Assembly (NCBI GenBank): GCA_031772625.1 | Contig: CM062816.1 | Coordinates: 635,870,352 to 635,934,351, forward strand | Direction: 5' to 3' | Source: Pinus tabuliformis | Taxonomy: Eukaryota > Streptophyta > Pinopsida > Pinales > Pinaceae | Length of the DNA stretch: 64,000 nucleotides | Program-made: the position numbers and the translations under genes | Shown: piece after piece, positions 46,921 to 59,715 of the stretch | Layout: each line of letters starts with the position of its first letter | Position numbering within the stretch: position 1 is the first letter of the stretch | The notes under the pieces: model-generated | Seen by the model: only the letters and a program-made list of their open reading frames with translations | What the model was told of the DNA's origin: nothing | The model's database searches: none

Positions 46921-49866
46921 GTCTTATACTGCCATTTGCAATTTAGAGGTGTGCAAGGAGAGCCTTAGACGCTCCTCCTAAGTTTCGTCAAAATGTATCA
47001 CACCATTGATGATAAACCTTGGCACCTCGTTTAATGTGGCCCTATAAGCATGGTGCCATTTCCTTTGAAAATTATAATCACCCACTCATTACCACCCACC
47101 TGTCGGTTGTACTGTGTTGATCATGTGACGATAGAAGGGCAGTTAATTATGGAAGACTGTGGACGATGAGGATGAAGGATGGGACATCAACGGATCAGAT
47201 CCACTTCTCGAACCATAACCCATTTGAAATTCCTATCCCTTTTCTCATTCAACTCATTTGGTTCAGTCACTGTTGATTGCTCCTCTTTTTGGAGACAATA
47301 AATCCATCAATTGCTTCTAAGCACAGATTCCTCGCTACTACATTTCCATGCCCTCCTTCTAGCCATAATTATTTGTCGTTATCTTTCTTGCAATTTGATG
47401 CTTCATTATAGCTTTAATTCCTACTTCTCTTAGTCACTCATCACGTTTGTAGTTATTTTATTATATCTAGAGGCAGAGGGTTAGCCTATTACTCCTGTAC
47501 TCTCACTCATCCCTTCCTGGGTGAAATGGATATTCTCAAGTTGTGTCCCTCACTATGATGTTATTTCCCTTTTGTTGTAACTTGAGAGAAGGCTACAATT
47601 GCTTAACATGACTATTGGGGCTTATGCAGTGGCTAGCCCCTTCAATTCTTTTGGAGGTTTTTCTTTTCAAAGGGTTTTTCCTTCCACAATTTATTATATT
47701 CCCACTCTATACATGTTCTTATGGTCACACAATTGGGTGGGTTGAACTTCTCCGCTTTCACCACACCGCTTGATGGTGGAATTCGAGCGAAGAGGATATC
47801 CATCCTATAGACTAAATAATCTAGATTGGCCTCACCTCTCTAATTATTTTACCATGGAAATTTGAAGTCATTTTTACCTTTATTAGATTTAGGAAATAAT
47901 TGGATTGTTGCATGTTTTCTGCTCTTTTTTTCATCTTACCCTACATTCTTAGATAGTCGACTACTGGTTACCACCTATGTTGTACCACTCATTTGTTTAC
48001 GCCTATTTTTTTCCATGGAATCACGTGTGTTTTAGTGGCTCGACTCACTTTTCTGCGAGGATTCTCTCTTGAGGAAATCACCTCTCCACTTTTCCTCCTA
48101 CTGTATTACCAACACCGGTTTGGTACTTTTCATAGACACGACGGCTAGGCAGGGGAAGTGGGGGGGTAAATACAACATCTCAGTGATTCTGAGTTGCAGT
48201 TACTCTCCAGTTACTACTTCTGTAAAAAAAAATCTGAAGATGTTTTCAACACCGGTGCGTTATCAAATATGGGTGGCAATTTTGTATACTACAACGTAAT
48301 GTGTAAATAGTTTGGGTTACGATTTCTGCATTTTTTATTCCATTATGAATTTGGGAACTACTATGTAGTGGTATGATCACTATACTTAACTTTCTCAATT
48401 AAAGAATGATTTTCCTTTCATACGCATGGTTGAGTGGTTGATAATATATGATGCCTGGATTCAAAGTGGTAACTCATGGGCACCCTGATAGTTTTTTCGT
48501 ATTTTAATATAATTCTCATTGGCTCCATATGTGATCGGTTTCCGTGTTTTTCTTAAGATTTAGGATATCTCACACCTTTGTGCCTAGCTTTATTGATCAT
48601 ATGTGTATTTCCAAAAGTGGATAATCTCTTAAAAGGATGTTTTAATTTTGAATTTATATTATGGTGTTGCTACCAATTTGTAAGACATACTTATTTTGTT
48701 GATACTTCTAGCTGAGTCACTAAATGGTTTTATTTAAATCTTCATGAATCTGAGATAGGCTCCAATTTCTAATTTATCCTCTTTCTTAAGAAATATATAA
48801 AACATAAGTGGTAATATACATATTGTAATAGAAAGATTGAAAATTTACTAATATATGTCTATTGGTTTAATTCCAGAATTAAACGTTTCACTTGCTTGTA
48901 ATATTCCTAAAATGTATTGGTATTTCCAGACTGGGTCTTTTGTGAATCTATACGTATTGTGTTATAGTATGTCTTTATAACCTTAAAATGACATCTAAAA
49001 CATACACTGATATTCTTCTACCTCCATTAATATATATCAAACTACCATGTTCATATTCTACTACATGGAATATTCTATATTACATTATAGATTTCTACTC
49101 AGGTTGTACCGACATTCCATTACCATTCAACATTGTTCCCCTCATATCAATTTCACTACCTAATTTAACAACACATGTTAAAACATGAATAATTTACATA
49201 AGAAAACAAAATTCATGTTATCCTGTCTAAACTTATCCTTTTTAATTGATGTTCTTTTTTTTTCATTCATAGCAACAAGTTAATCTCTACTTACTACAAT
49301 TATCTAACTTGTAATTTCTATCTAGTTAATTAATAGTCCCTAATAAATTCCAATTATTCTACTCTTATAAATTTATCGACTATTCTGGCTACATAAATGC
49401 CAATAAAATAACACAATGCTCAATGTAGAATCTACACTGGCACAAGACACTGAACACCCAACCTCGAACTCTCCTCATGTTCTCCATGACCCAAGAATTA
49501 TTTTGCGAGAGAATCAACAACCCCATTAATTCTCTCTATGGGTATTTTATACCCTTATTCATGATATTGTTTCCATTTTAGCGTTGTCCCACTTTTATGG
49601 GCTTCATTTCCAAATTTCCTACGCTTTTTCCATTAAAGCCCTCCATTTTCTCTTGCAGTGATTTAAGTGCAATGAACTAAGCATCTTTCATCAACTAAGG
49701 AAATCTATGGGTTTTCTTTATCTCCCACCCCTTAGTCTTCTCTAAAAACTTCTCAAGAATCATTATCACGAAGATTTTATCAAATCTCATTTATCAATGG
49801 GATTTTTCTCTTTTTTTTCCACATTTGGAAAGTAATATCATTCCTGAGTGTCTTCTCCATGTACAT
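46713..49866 (-). repeat. Inverted chromovirus LTR copy 4, truncated at both ends
   Basis: The reverse complement aligns with LTR1-3 from near the primer-proximal end (ATTAGTCAT, 46713) to about 130 bp from the LTR start (TCTCCATGTACAT, 49866). It faces LTR3 across element B. It carries a long TA microsatellite at 46831-46918, at the same LTR position as the tract that hosts the Tat1 insertion. Confidence 0.8.
46831..46918. repeat. (TA)n microsatellite in LTR copy 4
   Basis: About 88 bp of nearly pure TA repeats. The same site in LTR1 is only about 25 bp, and in LTR3 (near 39957) it is not expanded. Confidence 0.95.
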
Positions 49867-50767
49867 TGTTAGGACCTAAATCTACCTCAGGTTGAGAAAG
49901 GCAGATCTAGGGGAACATCAAACCACGCTTAACCTGGTAGCTAGCCCTACCAGGTTGGGAGAGGGCTCTCTCCTTGTCGATCTCAATGAAGATATATTAA
50001 GTAAGGCTTGAGATGACTAGTATAAATACTAATTTTAGGCTAGGTATGCTTGCTCAGAGGAATTTTATTGATTTTAATGGTTGTTTGCTAGATCAGATGG
50101 GGAAGGAAGCTTTGGGTGTGGGAAATCAACACAGATTTGCAGAGGTTTCTGTGGAGCGAGGTAGGGAAGTGTTTTAACACTTTGAAATGAATGTAATGGT
50201 GAGTGTAAAGACTGGTGAGGAGTTGGAGAGGGCATGAAAATGTCATGAATCCTCTTCAAATAGTAGAAAACATGTAAAACTAAAGAAACCCCAAGGCAGA
50301 GCACTGAAACACCAATGGATTCCACCCTTTAAACTTGATTCATTCAGTTATGCAGAAAAGGAGAGATGATGGCACATATAAACATAAGATCAACTAAAAT
50401 AATAGAGGAAGAACAATGATAATTCACATTACCACAAGAATCCCACAAAATGCTGCAAAACCCTGGTTTATTTCCTTTCCAATCTGCAGAAGCGATGTAC
50501 AAAGTCACTCAATGCATCCACAATAGTCCAACCTTTAAAAATGACTAAGAAAGTACAAGATATAGGCATCCAGCCACATATGCTAGCCATCAGGGGTCAA
50601 ATCCATGCATTAAGGACCTATTTCAACAACATCTAAACTAGGAACTAGAAAATAGGTAGTGTAACAACTTGCCTCTAAAAGTATGGAAACTGATTCATTC
50701 ATCCTAAAACAAACTCCAACTGATGTATCTACCTCATTAAGTTATTTTTCATAATTTTTACATCATA
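49867..50767. mobile_element. Possible small LTR-like insertion in LTR copy 4
   Basis: TGTTAGGACC starts exactly where LTR4 homology stops after GTACAT. At 50768 GTACAT recurs and is followed by CAAATTA, which matches how LTR2 continues at that point. The right end reads CATCATA, not CA, and homology beyond is short, so this is a weak call. The frame at 50074-50325 on the minus strand shows no motif. Confidence 0.3.
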
Positions 50768-50858
50768 GTACATCAAATTACATAATATTACATCATGAGT
50801 TTACCAAAGAGAGAAGAAAAAGTCAAACTGGTAGAAAACTAAGTGAAATTATTAGTTT

Positions 50859-51335
50859 TTAAGCAAAACTGGCAAAATTTTGCCTGATGCGTACCACTTT
50901 TTCTAGGCCACTTTTAGAACGATTTGCGAAGTCCAAATCAGGTGTAGGACAACTTGTTGGAAAACCCTTCCTGTCTAGTTTCTGGAACGCTTTGCATTTT
51001 TTTATTTGGAGGTCATTTATCCCCTCAAAAGTGGATTCTCCCAAGACTGGTTCCTGTGTGCCCAAAAAGTGGTAGAGAGGGCAATGTTTAGGTGTATTTT
51101 TCCCTTTAGGTGACACAGACCTCCTCCAAACTTCACGAAACTTTCTGGGTTTTAGTATTTTTTGATGAGAAATCCAAAAATGCAAACCATGTTGCAAAAT
51201 TCCAAGCCATCTCATTGTGCAGTGCCGGTGGCATTGTGCATCAAATGAAATTTCCTGTGTTTTGCAATTAAAATTTGTGAAATGACAAGAACTTCTCCAG
51301 ATTGCTCCAAAATTGGCAAGAGGCAAGCTTATCAA
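50859..51335 (-). other. Unassigned 158-codon open frame
   Basis: A stop-free minus-strand frame without an ATG at its start and without any motif I recognise. It sits directly downstream of the decayed coiled-coil frame but in a different frame. It could be a frameshifted continuation, 3' untranslated sequence, or chance. Confidence 0.25.
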
Positions 51336-51988
51336 TTTCTTCGCTGATCTAAGGAAGCTTCAGCCAATATTTTAAGTGTATCTTGCTCCTTTTTGGCTTT
51401 TAAGTCTCTCCTTAACTTGGCTTTTAGGCTTCCTATCCTTGTCTTGCAAATTATGTTCCGGGTTAGGTAGTAGTAGGCCATGTGGCAGAGCATCTTTTTC
51501 TCTTTGTTTGCCTTCTCCAGTGACCTCTCCAAGTGTATATTCACCTTCTCTAGCAAATATTCTAGGTCATTTTCTTGTTCAATGGATGTCAACTTGCCCT
51601 TTCCCCTCTTGGACCTTTGCCAGTTTTCTTTGATGATTTGCAGCTCCATGAGTTCTTGTTTGTCAATAAGCTATTTGTTTTCTTGCTCTAGATAGTTGAT
51701 AATATATCGAGCTCTAGCCACTTTATCATTCAACATATTAATATGATCTTATTTCTCTTTCAAAATCATGTTTTGAGCTAAGGATGGGTTGTCAAGATCA
51801 ATTACCTGAGTGTCATGAGGTGGCACATCATCATCATGCTCCTCATGCTGAAAATCCCTCTCAACGTCATCACCAATCTCCTCCTCTGTAACCTTTCCTT
51901 TTCCTTTGTCAAGCTACTACAAGATCCTATCCCCAGAGTTGCCACATAGGGTGTCCTCCTCAAAATCATAGTCATTGTCCCTCCCCAT
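51332..51988 (-). pseudogene. Decayed acidic coiled-coil protein frame
   Basis: From ATG at 51988 one frame runs 219 codons with four internal stops: TAG TAG after SGDRIL, TAA after MILKEK and TAG after LEQENK. It begins MGRDNDYDFEEDTLCGNSGD, continues acidic (TEEEIGDDVERD), then becomes a Lys/Glu-rich heptad-like coiled coil through LKAKLRRDLKAKKEQD. I do not recognise the family; a gag-like protein of another retroelement or a host gene fragment are both possible. Every stop could come from a Gln codon by one C-to-T change, and three are of the CAG-to-TAG kind. The Tat2 element begins 139 bp upstream of the ATG. Confidence 0.5.
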
Positions 51989-52126
51989 GTTTGTCTCTAT
52001 GGGATAATGTGGTGATGATATGGTGAATTGATAATAGGTGGGAACAAACGATGAGTATGAAGAGATTTTGTAAATGTAACAATAGTAATGAGATGAGGTA
52101 GGGGAATGAAGGGAAGGATTGGGGAG

Positions 52127-53023
52127 TGTTGTGGGGAAAAGTATCCGACTCGGATGACCCTATCCCTACTCTAAGGGTGACAGTCCTTAGCAACAACTGA
52201 AAGTAAAGCTTTGATATTTTCCTTTATGAAAGTACAGAGAAGGAAGAAAAGATTGACCAACCGGTGTCTTTCGCTTTTGTCGATCCTGTCCTCTCTCTTT
52301 GTCTCTTGTTCCCAGCTCCTTGCTCCCTTTGCCAGCCCAGCTACACACAGATCCTGCACAAACAAGAGAGGGAAACTACAAGAAAGATGTACTCATAACT
52401 GATGCATGCATTAGAGTGAATCAGATATACAAGTAAATACAATACATCAATGCAATACAAGTATATAGGAGAACATTCAAAGCTTTATTGATAGAAGTAA
52501 AAGGGTTCTGAGAAGGTTACAACCATCAATGGCTCCAATCCAGCAGCACCTCCCCAACAGCAAGAAATCTCCTCTTCACCTCTATAAAAGCAACCACCCA
52601 ATAGCTCTAACTGTAAACCAACAGCACTTCCTTGCTTTGCACAAAATTCCAGCCTCCTTAGACCTCATAGAAGAGCTCTATATATAGGAGATTTGGAGAA
52701 AGGATGAGTCAGCTTGAGGCTGGCATAAAGCTGACTAGTGTCCGCTCCCACTTTAGTTAAACTTCAGTTTTTGAGTCCACTTGGAGATCCTTGCTTACAC
52801 ATGGAGATCAAGTACCTCTTACTCATCACAGGGCGAATCCCTTGAACCAAGTGTCAGTTTGGAAGCTTCCTGGGCAATTGACACCTTGCAGAATGACTGT
52901 GCCACTTGGCCAATCTCGCCCAGCGCAGGTAGCCTTCATTAGATTTGACTTTCAGCGCAGGTACAAGGAGGAGCAGTTTCATTCCAGCACAGATGCTCAG
53001 TGGAGCAGCTGACATGATTCAAA
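52127..53023 (-). repeat. Tat2 3' LTR, left segment
   Basis: Matches Tat1 LTR 15804 to about 16690: the TGTTGTGGGG end, the ACCGGTGTCTT stretch, the AATAAA near 52483, TATATATA at 52679-52686 and the CAGCGCAGG motifs near 52920-52965. Homology ends at ATGATTCAAA where copia sequence begins. Confidence 0.8.
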
Positions 53024-54503
53024 TGTTGGCATTATGATTCAAGTGTTGTCCTTGATGGCAACTCACTCAGAGGTTGGTACAGGTGCTCAGAGGTTGGTAC
53101 AGGTGATGGCAACTTAATCAGAAGACAGATCTTAGTACAGCATGCCAAGGAAGTTCATATACGCAGGTTCGTTAAGCCCAAGTCGCGTGTACACGCTAGT
53201 TGGATTCAGAAAAAGCGCGTGTATGTGGAAAAGTACCTTTTGGTCCATGGTGGTTAGTCCTTGGAAGTTGTGCCTATGATTTCGGACCATTGTGTCTCGA
53301 CGGGCGTGTCGATCCCTAGTTTTGAAGTTGATGGTATTGTGTTACTATGGTTTTGGCTCTTGGTATTGAGCAAGGCCTAAGGCTATATAAGGAGAAGAAG
53401 ATCATTAGGCAAAGATATCTTTCGACAAGGCTTGAATATCTAAGAGTGAAAGAGATCTGATATGCAGGTGCTGGGTTGCTTGATCTAAGCCAAGGAGAGA
53501 TCACATCGGTTGATGGAAGACTAGATCTAAGGATAGATCGGGATCTAATGGTTTGAAATGCACTATCATGATATGGTTGATTTTGCGTATTTCTAGATCT
53601 GCATATTGTCGCAATGTTATGTTCTGGGTCTAACTGATGTCTGGTACAGCTGCAAATTGAGAAAGTTTATTTTTAGATCTGTACGCAGGTTGGCTTCGGT
53701 AAAAACGCGTGTATACGCGGGTTTTGTTCATTGAAGTAGCGTATATCTTTTGAAGCTTGATTTTGGGTTTACAGTGGGGTCTGACTGTCATTGCAGAGTT
53801 CTGTAGTCTGCTCTGTGTTCTGGTAACTGGTGATTGACAGGGTTCAGTGGTTCAGTGATTCAAAGTTTGGTTGTTTTATGCTTCAATGATCTGTTGTGTA
53901 AATTGAATGAATTGGGGTCTACAGATTGTAATGTTGTGCTTCAGGAATATCCAGTCTGAAAATGTATGAAAGGTGGTACCTGAAGGAAAGAAGATTGTAG
54001 GTCAGCACCTACGTACTAGTATCTTGGCTAGTACAAGAGCAAAGGGGGTTGGAGCTCCCTTCCAAGGAAGTTTGGAGAACGAGAGAAGGTTGTAGCCTTC
54101 TGCAGGTTGTAGCCTGCGTACTGGTATAAGGCTGCACCAGTACAAAATATTGTAAACTGAAGTTTCATATTAAAGAAAGATAGAGACAACTTGCAGCAGG
54201 TGGTTTTCACCCACATTGGGTTTCCACCTTACATCTTGGTGTTCATGTGTGTGGCTTTTGATCTGTTCTGTTATACTGCACCTATTTACTGTTAATGTGG
54301 TGAATAATGTCCTGATGAACTTAACTGAAGAATAAGCTAACTAAATTATGAGTTTTCTTCTTATACGTTGTTTTATTTAGTCACAGTAGCATGTACACGC
54401 TGGTTCACCTAACTGAAGTAGCGTATATGTTTCTGAGCATTGAAAAAGTTTGATTGATCTGATAATACTGATTCACCCCCCCCTCTCAGTATTATTTCCA
54501 ACA
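53024..54503 (+). repeat. Copia 5' LTR (about 1.48 kb)
   Basis: Starts TGTTGGCATTATG and ends TTTCCAACA, two bases before the primer site. It contains a 20-bp tandem repeat at 53066-53105, a TATA box, and several CpG-rich motifs such as the perfect palindrome GCGTGTACACGC at 53185-53196. Confidence 0.65.
53384..53390 (+). promoter_or_regulatory. TATA box in copia 5' LTR
   Basis: TATATAA in the context GGCTATATAAGGAGAAG, about 360 bp into the LTR. This is a good plant-like core promoter, with transcription expected roughly 30 bp downstream. Confidence 0.6.
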
Positions 54504-54505
54504 AT

Positions 54506-54520
54506 TGGTATCAAAGCAGG
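54506..54520 (+). other. Copia primer-binding site
   Basis: TGGTATCAAAGCAGG, a close match to the initiator-Met tRNA primer site, 2 bp after the LTR end. Confidence 0.85.
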
Positions 54521-54562
54521 TCCTTCAGAGAAGCTTGATCGCTTGAAGGTAGATCATTCATC

Positions 54563-57500
54563 ATGAGCAACTACGAGAAAGAAGCATCAATCAGGCCACC
54601 GATTTTTGATGGGACAAACTTCAATTATTGGAAGGTAAGAGTTACTGCATATCTTCAATCTCTTGGTACAGAAGTTTGGAACATTGTAGAAACTGGCTAT
54701 GCTTTTCCTTCAGCTACTCCTACAGATCCAGCTGAGAAAAAGCAGTATGAAACAAATGCAAAAGCAGTCAGTACTCTATTAGGAAGCATATCCCAAACAG
54801 AATTCATGAAGGTCATGCACTTCAAATCAGCAAAAAAGATATGGGACAAAATGATCACTAGCTATGAAGGAGATGAACAGGTAAAGCAAGCTAAACTTCA
54901 AACTCTCAGGATTCAATATGAGACTCTCAAGATGTATAATGATGAAAGTGTGGCTAATTATTTTCTTCGGGTAGATGAGATTGTTAATTGCATGAAAAAT
55001 TTGGGTGAAGAAATAAAAGACACTATAGTAGTTCAAAAGATTCTAAGATCATTATCCCCCAAGTTTGAATCTAAAGTATCTGCAATAGAAGAAAAAGAAA
55101 ATCTCCGTGTTCTCACTATGTCTCAGCTACATGGAATTCTAACTGCTTATGAAATGAGAAAGGGAGGTCCATCTGACAGAAGGGAAGCTGCTTTTAAGGC
55201 ATCAGGAAAAGACTATGAAGCAAGCCATGTTCCAGAAGAAGAGGAAGAAGAATCAAATTTTGTCAGAAATCTTCAAAGGGGTTCTGGAAGGTTCAGAGGT
55301 AAGCTACCTTTCAAATGCTTTGCTTGTGGAAGAGTAGGTCATTATGCTGCAAAATGTCCCTATAAGGATAAAGGAAAAGAACCTGCTAGATGGAACAAGA
55401 AACAAAGTGCAAATAAGAAAAGCTACTACACCCATGAAGATAGTGATGGCTTATCAAACAGTGATGAAGATGAACAAGGTAATAAATATAAGCTGTTAAT
55501 GGCATTTGAAGATGATGATTATGAGGATGCTGTAGATGTGGATAATCTCTATAATGAAATTACTAGACTCAAGAGATGCATAGAAGAAAAGAGTGTGATC
55601 ATTGATACTTTGCAATTTCAAATTGATGAAAAGGAAAAACATCTTGAAAAACTAGAAGGTGAAATTGTTGGTCTCAGAAAAGAAATTGAGAAAACAAAAG
55701 CTATTAATCTTAAGTTTGTCAAAGGATCTGAAACTTTGGATGAGATTATCAATGTGCAGCGGTCTCCTCTAAACAAGACAGGTTTGGGCTATAATGGAGA
55801 AACCTCTCAAGCATCCACCTCAAAAAGTTATCTTGATGCAGCAAGAAGAAATGAGCAGAAGAACAATGAAGATAATCAGGTAAAGCAGGGACGAATTACA
55901 AACAGAAACTATCAGGGACAATCCTTCTTAAGGGTGAACAAAAGCTACAACCAACCACAGGTAAAATCTTCTCAGTTTGGCTCAAGAATAGATGAAAATA
56001 GAAATTACAATCAGTTGACTGGTAGATTCAATAACCGCAGAAGCTTCTTCAATGGACAATGCTTTTCTTGCCATAACTTTGGTCACAAAGCAGCTCAGTG
56101 TGTTTCATATAAAACAATCATGACTAGGGAAGCTCAAAAACAAAGAAGTATGACAGGGATTACAAAGAGGACCTATAACAACTTTTCGGTTCTTGAAAAT
56201 GAAGTTGAATGTTCTATTTGCAATAATTTTGGTCATAAAGACTCTGAATGCAGGAGCAGGTTTCAGGAGAAAAAGGAACAAGCCACGGGCACCAAAAAAT
56301 GGAGAATAAAGGAACCTCAGACAGAAAGATGTGGGATAGCTTTTTATGCAGAAGGACAGGAAAATCTATGGTACATTGACAGTGGATGTTCGAAACATAT
56401 GACAGGTGATAAAGAAAAACTTGAATCTTATTCTACTTTAGAAAAGGGAAAGAAAGTTTCTTTTGGAAATGATACTCCTGCAACTATAAAAGGAAAAGGT
56501 ATTGCTCCTTTGAAAGAAAAGGTCAAGGCTGGAAATGTTTTATATGTTGATGGATTGAAGCATAATCTACTAAGTGTCAGCCAGATGTGTGATAAAAAAA
56601 CCGAGGTTATTTTCAGATCGAATGGATGTCTTGTTCGTGATCTTGATACAGGTAAAACAGTTCTCAAAGGCAAAAGAACTCCAAATAATCTGTACATATT
56701 TGAAGAAGGACAACAACAATGCTATCTTAGCAAGGATGAAGAGCACTGGTTATGGCATCGAAGGTTGGGACATCTAAGCTTCTCACAAATAAGGAAAGCA
56801 TGCAAATATCAGGCAGTTCGCGATCTTCCAGATATCAAAATTCCAGACAACACCATATGCAAATCTTGTCAGTTTGGAAAGCAAACCAGAACTAACTTTC
56901 CAGAGAAGGAAGGATCAGCTAGCTTGCCTCTTGAGCTAGTCCATACAGATGTATGTGGTCCATTTAGGAAAAGGACACCTCGAGGAGAAGAATATCTGAT
57001 ATTATTCATTGATGATTTCTCAAGGTTTGTTTGGTTAGGGCTTATGAAGCACAAAGATGAAGCATTCGAAAAATTCAAATCCTTCAAAGCATTGGCTGAA
57101 AATGAATCAGGACACAAAATTAAGTGCCTCAGATCTGACAGAGGTGGGGAGTTCACATCAAATGAATTTTTCGATTTCTGTGATGAACATGGGATAAGAA
57201 GAGAATTCTCTACAGCTAGAACTCCTCAGCAAAATGGGGTTGTGGAAAGAATGAACAGAACTATCCAACAAATGGCTCGTGCTATGCTCGATGAATCAGG
57301 TACTCCTGCAACCTTCTGGGGTGAAGCTGCACATGCTGCTGTTATTATTCTTAACAAAACAAATGTCCGAGTAAACAACACTCAAACACCTCATGAGCTT
57401 TGGAGTGGTAAAACTCCTTTCGTGAAGCATTTCAAAATCTTTGGGAGCAAATGTTATATTAAGAATACTGATGAGCAACTTGGCCAACTTGAACCTAGAG

Positions 57501-59419
57501 CAGATGAGGGCATTCTTCTTGGTTATTCTCCACATAGCAAAGCATACAAGTGCTACAATAAAAGACTTGGCAGAATTGTTGACAGTATTGATATAGTGGT
57601 TGATGAGAAGGGATATATTCCTAGGCAAGTTCATCATGAAGACATTGAAGAAGATGAAGGTTACTCTCAAAGGCGAAATGATGAAGAAGAAGAACCTCAA
57701 GAAGAAGAAGAATCTCAAGAAGAACCAGAGGAGCAGACAAGAATAGAAGATAAGACTCCATCCAAATATGTCCAAAAGAATCATCCAGAAACTCAGATTG
57801 TGGGGCAGAAAGAAGCAGGAGTACAAACAAGAAGGACACTTGCAGAAGCTTCAAGCTACTTGGCACTACTCTCCTCCACTGAACCAAAAAATGTGAAAGA
57901 GGCATGCAAAGATGAATGTTGGGTCAAAGCAATGGATGAAGAACTTGAGCAAATCGAAAAGAACAACACTTGGGAATTAGTTCCTAGACCAAAAGATAAG
58001 AATGTAATAGGAACAAAATGGGTCTTCAAGAATAAATTAAATGAAAATGGAGAAGTAATTAGAAACAAGGCCAGACTTGTTTGTAAAGGGTATGCACAAC
58101 AAGAAGGAATAGATTTTGAAGAGACCTTTGCTCCTGTGGCAAGACTAGAGGCCATCCGAATGTTCCTTGCTCTCTCAAGCTTTCAAAACTTCAAGGTATT
58201 TCAAATGGACGTGAAATCAGCCTTCCTGAATGGAGACTTAGAAGAAGAAGTATATATTGAGCAGCCAGATGGCTTCATTCTTGGGAATGATCCAAACCTT
58301 GTATGCAGATTGAAAAAGGCACTCTATGGACTCAAACAAGCTCCAAGGGCTTGGTACTATCGGTTGGACAAATATCTTCACCAACAAGGCTTTTCAAAAG
58401 GATCAGCAGATAGCAATCTCTATATAAAAGTTGAAAATAACAAATTGCTAATTCTTGTTGTTTATGTAGATGATATCATTTTTGGCAGCAATGAAGAGAC
58501 TATGAGTCAAAACTTTGCCTTGGTTATGCAGAAAGAATTCGAAATGTCACTTCTTGGAGAATTGACATATTTTCTTGGATTGCAAATCCAACAAAATGAA
58601 GGAGGTATCTTCTTGTCTCAAACCAAATACCTCAAGCAGATCTTGAAGAAGTATGGCATGGAAGAGTCAAAGCCAGTTTGTACACCCATGGTTACAGGAT
58701 GCAGCCTCAGTGCTAATGATGAATCAGCAGCAGTTCACCAACCCACTTATAGATCCATGATTGGGAGTTTGCTTTATTTGACAGGTACTCGACCAGATAT
58801 TACACATGCTGTAGGAATGGTTGGAAGATTTCAAGCCAACCCAAAGGAAACTCATCTTCAGCCAGTCAAAAGAATCTTCAAATATCTTCAAGGGACCCAA
58901 AACTATGGCTTATGGTATCCTAGAAATGCAGATCTCACTCTTCATGCTTACACAGATGCAGATTGGGCTGGAAGTGTGGATGATAGGAAAAGCACAAGTG
59001 GTGGTGCTTTCTTCATGGGTTCCAGATTAGTATCTTGGTTCAGCAAGAAACAGAGTTTGATTGCCTTATCTACAGCTGAAGCAGAATATGTGGCTGCGGC
59101 ATCTTGTTGCACACAACTTCTTTGGATGATGCAGACCTTGCAGGACTTTCAAATCACTTGCACTCCACCAGTTTCTATCTTATGTGATAATACTAGTGCA
59201 ATCAGCATTTCAAAGAATCCTGTCATGCACTCAAAGACCAAGGACATACCAATCAAGTACCATTTTCTCAGGGAACAAGTGCTTGAGCAGAAGGTCAAGT
59301 TGGAGTATGTTCCTTCTAAGGAACAAGTTGCTGATATTCTCACAAAACCACTGCCCAGGGAAACTTTTGAATATCTCAGACAAAAGCTGGGAGTAGTTGA
59401 TGCTTCATCCTGCTGTTGA
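54563..59419 (+). CDS. Copia gag-pol polyprotein, 1618 aa, uninterrupted
   Basis: One open frame encodes all copia domains in order. Gag starts [20 protein letters not shown] and has a UBN2-type region. Three CX2CX4HX4C knuckles lie near residues 252-265 ([14 protein letters not shown]), 500-513 and 549-562, with an acidic coiled coil at about 324-385 between the first two. Protease: [13 protein letters not shown], catalytic Asp near 605. The integrase HHCC region starts [10 protein letters not shown]; its triad is D near 795 (HTDVCGP), D near 859 (RSDRGGEF) and E near 894 (VVERMNR). An acidic linker rich in E/Q follows integrase. RT has YVDD near 1301, and RNase H begins YTDADWAG near 1464. 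The frame ends shortly after [20 protein letters not shown]. The long gag with coiled coil and extra knuckles fits the SIRE lineage. No env-like frame follows. All key residues I looked for are present. Confidence 0.93.
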   Translation: MSNYEKEASIRPPIFDGTNFNYWKVRVTAYLQSLGTEVWNIVETGYAFPSATPTDPAEKKQYETNAKAVSTLLGSISQTEFMKVMHFKSAKKIWDKMITSYEGDEQVKQAKLQTLRIQYETLKMYNDESVANYFLRVDEIVNCMKNLGEEIKDTIVVQKILRSLSPKFESKVSAIEEKENLRVLTMSQLHGILTAYEMRKGGPSDRREAAFKASGKDYEASHVPEEEEEESNFVRNLQRGSGRFRGKLPFKCFACGRVGHYAAKCPYKDKGKEPARWNKKQSANKKSYYTHEDSDGLSNSDEDEQGNKYKLLMAFEDDDYEDAVDVDNLYNEITRLKRCIEEKSVIIDTLQFQIDEKEKHLEKLEGEIVGLRKEIEKTKAINLKFVKGSETLDEIINVQRSPLNKTGLGYNGETSQASTSKSYLDAARRNEQKNNEDNQVKQGRITNRNYQGQSFLRVNKSYNQPQVKSSQFGSRIDENRNYNQLTGRFNNRRSFFNGQCFSCHNFGHKAAQCVSYKTIMTREAQKQRSMTGITKRTYNNFSVLENEVECSICNNFGHKDSECRSRFQEKKEQATGTKKWRIKEPQTERCGIAFYAEGQENLWYIDSGCSKHMTGDKEKLESYSTLEKGKKVSFGNDTPATIKGKGIAPLKEKVKAGNVLYVDGLKHNLLSVSQMCDKKTEVIFRSNGCLVRDLDTGKTVLKGKRTPNNLYIFEEGQQQCYLSKDEEHWLWHRRLGHLSFSQIRKACKYQAVRDLPDIKIPDNTICKSCQFGKQTRTNFPEKEGSASLPLELVHTDVCGPFRKRTPRGEEYLILFIDDFSRFVWLGLMKHKDEAFEKFKSFKALAENESGHKIKCLRSDRGGEFTSNEFFDFCDEHGIRREFSTARTPQQNGVVERMNRTIQQMARAMLDESGTPATFWGEAAHAAVIILNKTNVRVNNTQTPHELWSGKTPFVKHFKIFGSKCYIKNTDEQLGQLEPRADEGILLGYSPHSKAYKCYNKRLGRIVDSIDIVVDEKGYIPRQVHHEDIEEDEGYSQRRNDEEEEPQEEEESQEEPEEQTRIEDKTPSKYVQKNHPETQIVGQKEAGVQTRRTLAEASSYLALLSSTEPKNVKEACKDECWVKAMDEELEQIEKNNTWELVPRPKDKNVIGTKWVFKNKLNENGEVIRNKARLVCKGYAQQEGIDFEETFAPVARLEAIRMFLALSSFQNFKVFQMDVKSAFLNGDLEEEVYIEQPDGFILGNDPNLVCRLKKALYGLKQAPRAWYYRLDKYLHQQGFSKGSADSNLYIKVENNKLLILVVYVDDIIFGSNEETMSQNFALVMQKEFEMSLLGELTYFLGLQIQQNEGGIFLSQTKYLKQILKKYGMEESKPVCTPMVTGCSLSANDESAAVHQPTYRSMIGSLLYLTGTRPDITHAVGMVGRFQANPKETHLQPVKRIFKYLQGTQNYGLWYPRNADLTLHAYTDADWAGSVDDRKSTSGGAFFMGSRLVSWFSKKQSLIALSTAEAEYVAAASCCTQLLWMMQTLQDFQITCTPPVSILCDNTSAISISKNPVMHSKTKDIPIKYHFLREQVLEQKVKLEYVPSKEQVADILTKPLPRETFEYLRQKLGVVDASSCC

Positions 59420-59715
59420 AGCTTGTCTGTTCTACAGAAAAGTTGGTATACGCAAGTTACGAAAGGTATATACGCGTATACACGCGGATTTATGGTGGGA
59501 AAGTCGCGTGTAAGGTGTACGCTTGTTGCAGAGATTATATCCGCGTACATACGCTGTTTAATGCAGGAGAAATCGCGTATATGAAGTTCTGAACAGCAAG
59601 GGCAAACTCTGGAGTTCTGAACAGCAATGGGTATGTCAGAATTCTTCAGGCACGGTTTCAGGGGGTGCAGCAGGCACAGGTTCAGGGGGAGCAGCTTAAA
59701 AGTCTCATAAAGCAT
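59420..59715 (+). other. Copia 3' non-coding segment with polypurine tract
   Basis: Contains CpG-rich near-palindromes, including the perfect TATACGCGTATA at 59469-59480, similar to those in the 5' LTR. Two tandem GGCAC-GTTCAGGGGG-GCAGC units occur at 59650-59694; the second holds AGGGGGAG (59684-59691), the likely polypurine tract. Confidence 0.6.

Noticed and set aside
57296..57826. 176-codon reverse-strand frame inside copia gag-pol
   Set aside because: Shadow of the purine-rich sense coding strand (Glu/Lys codons read as Leu/Phe/Ser).
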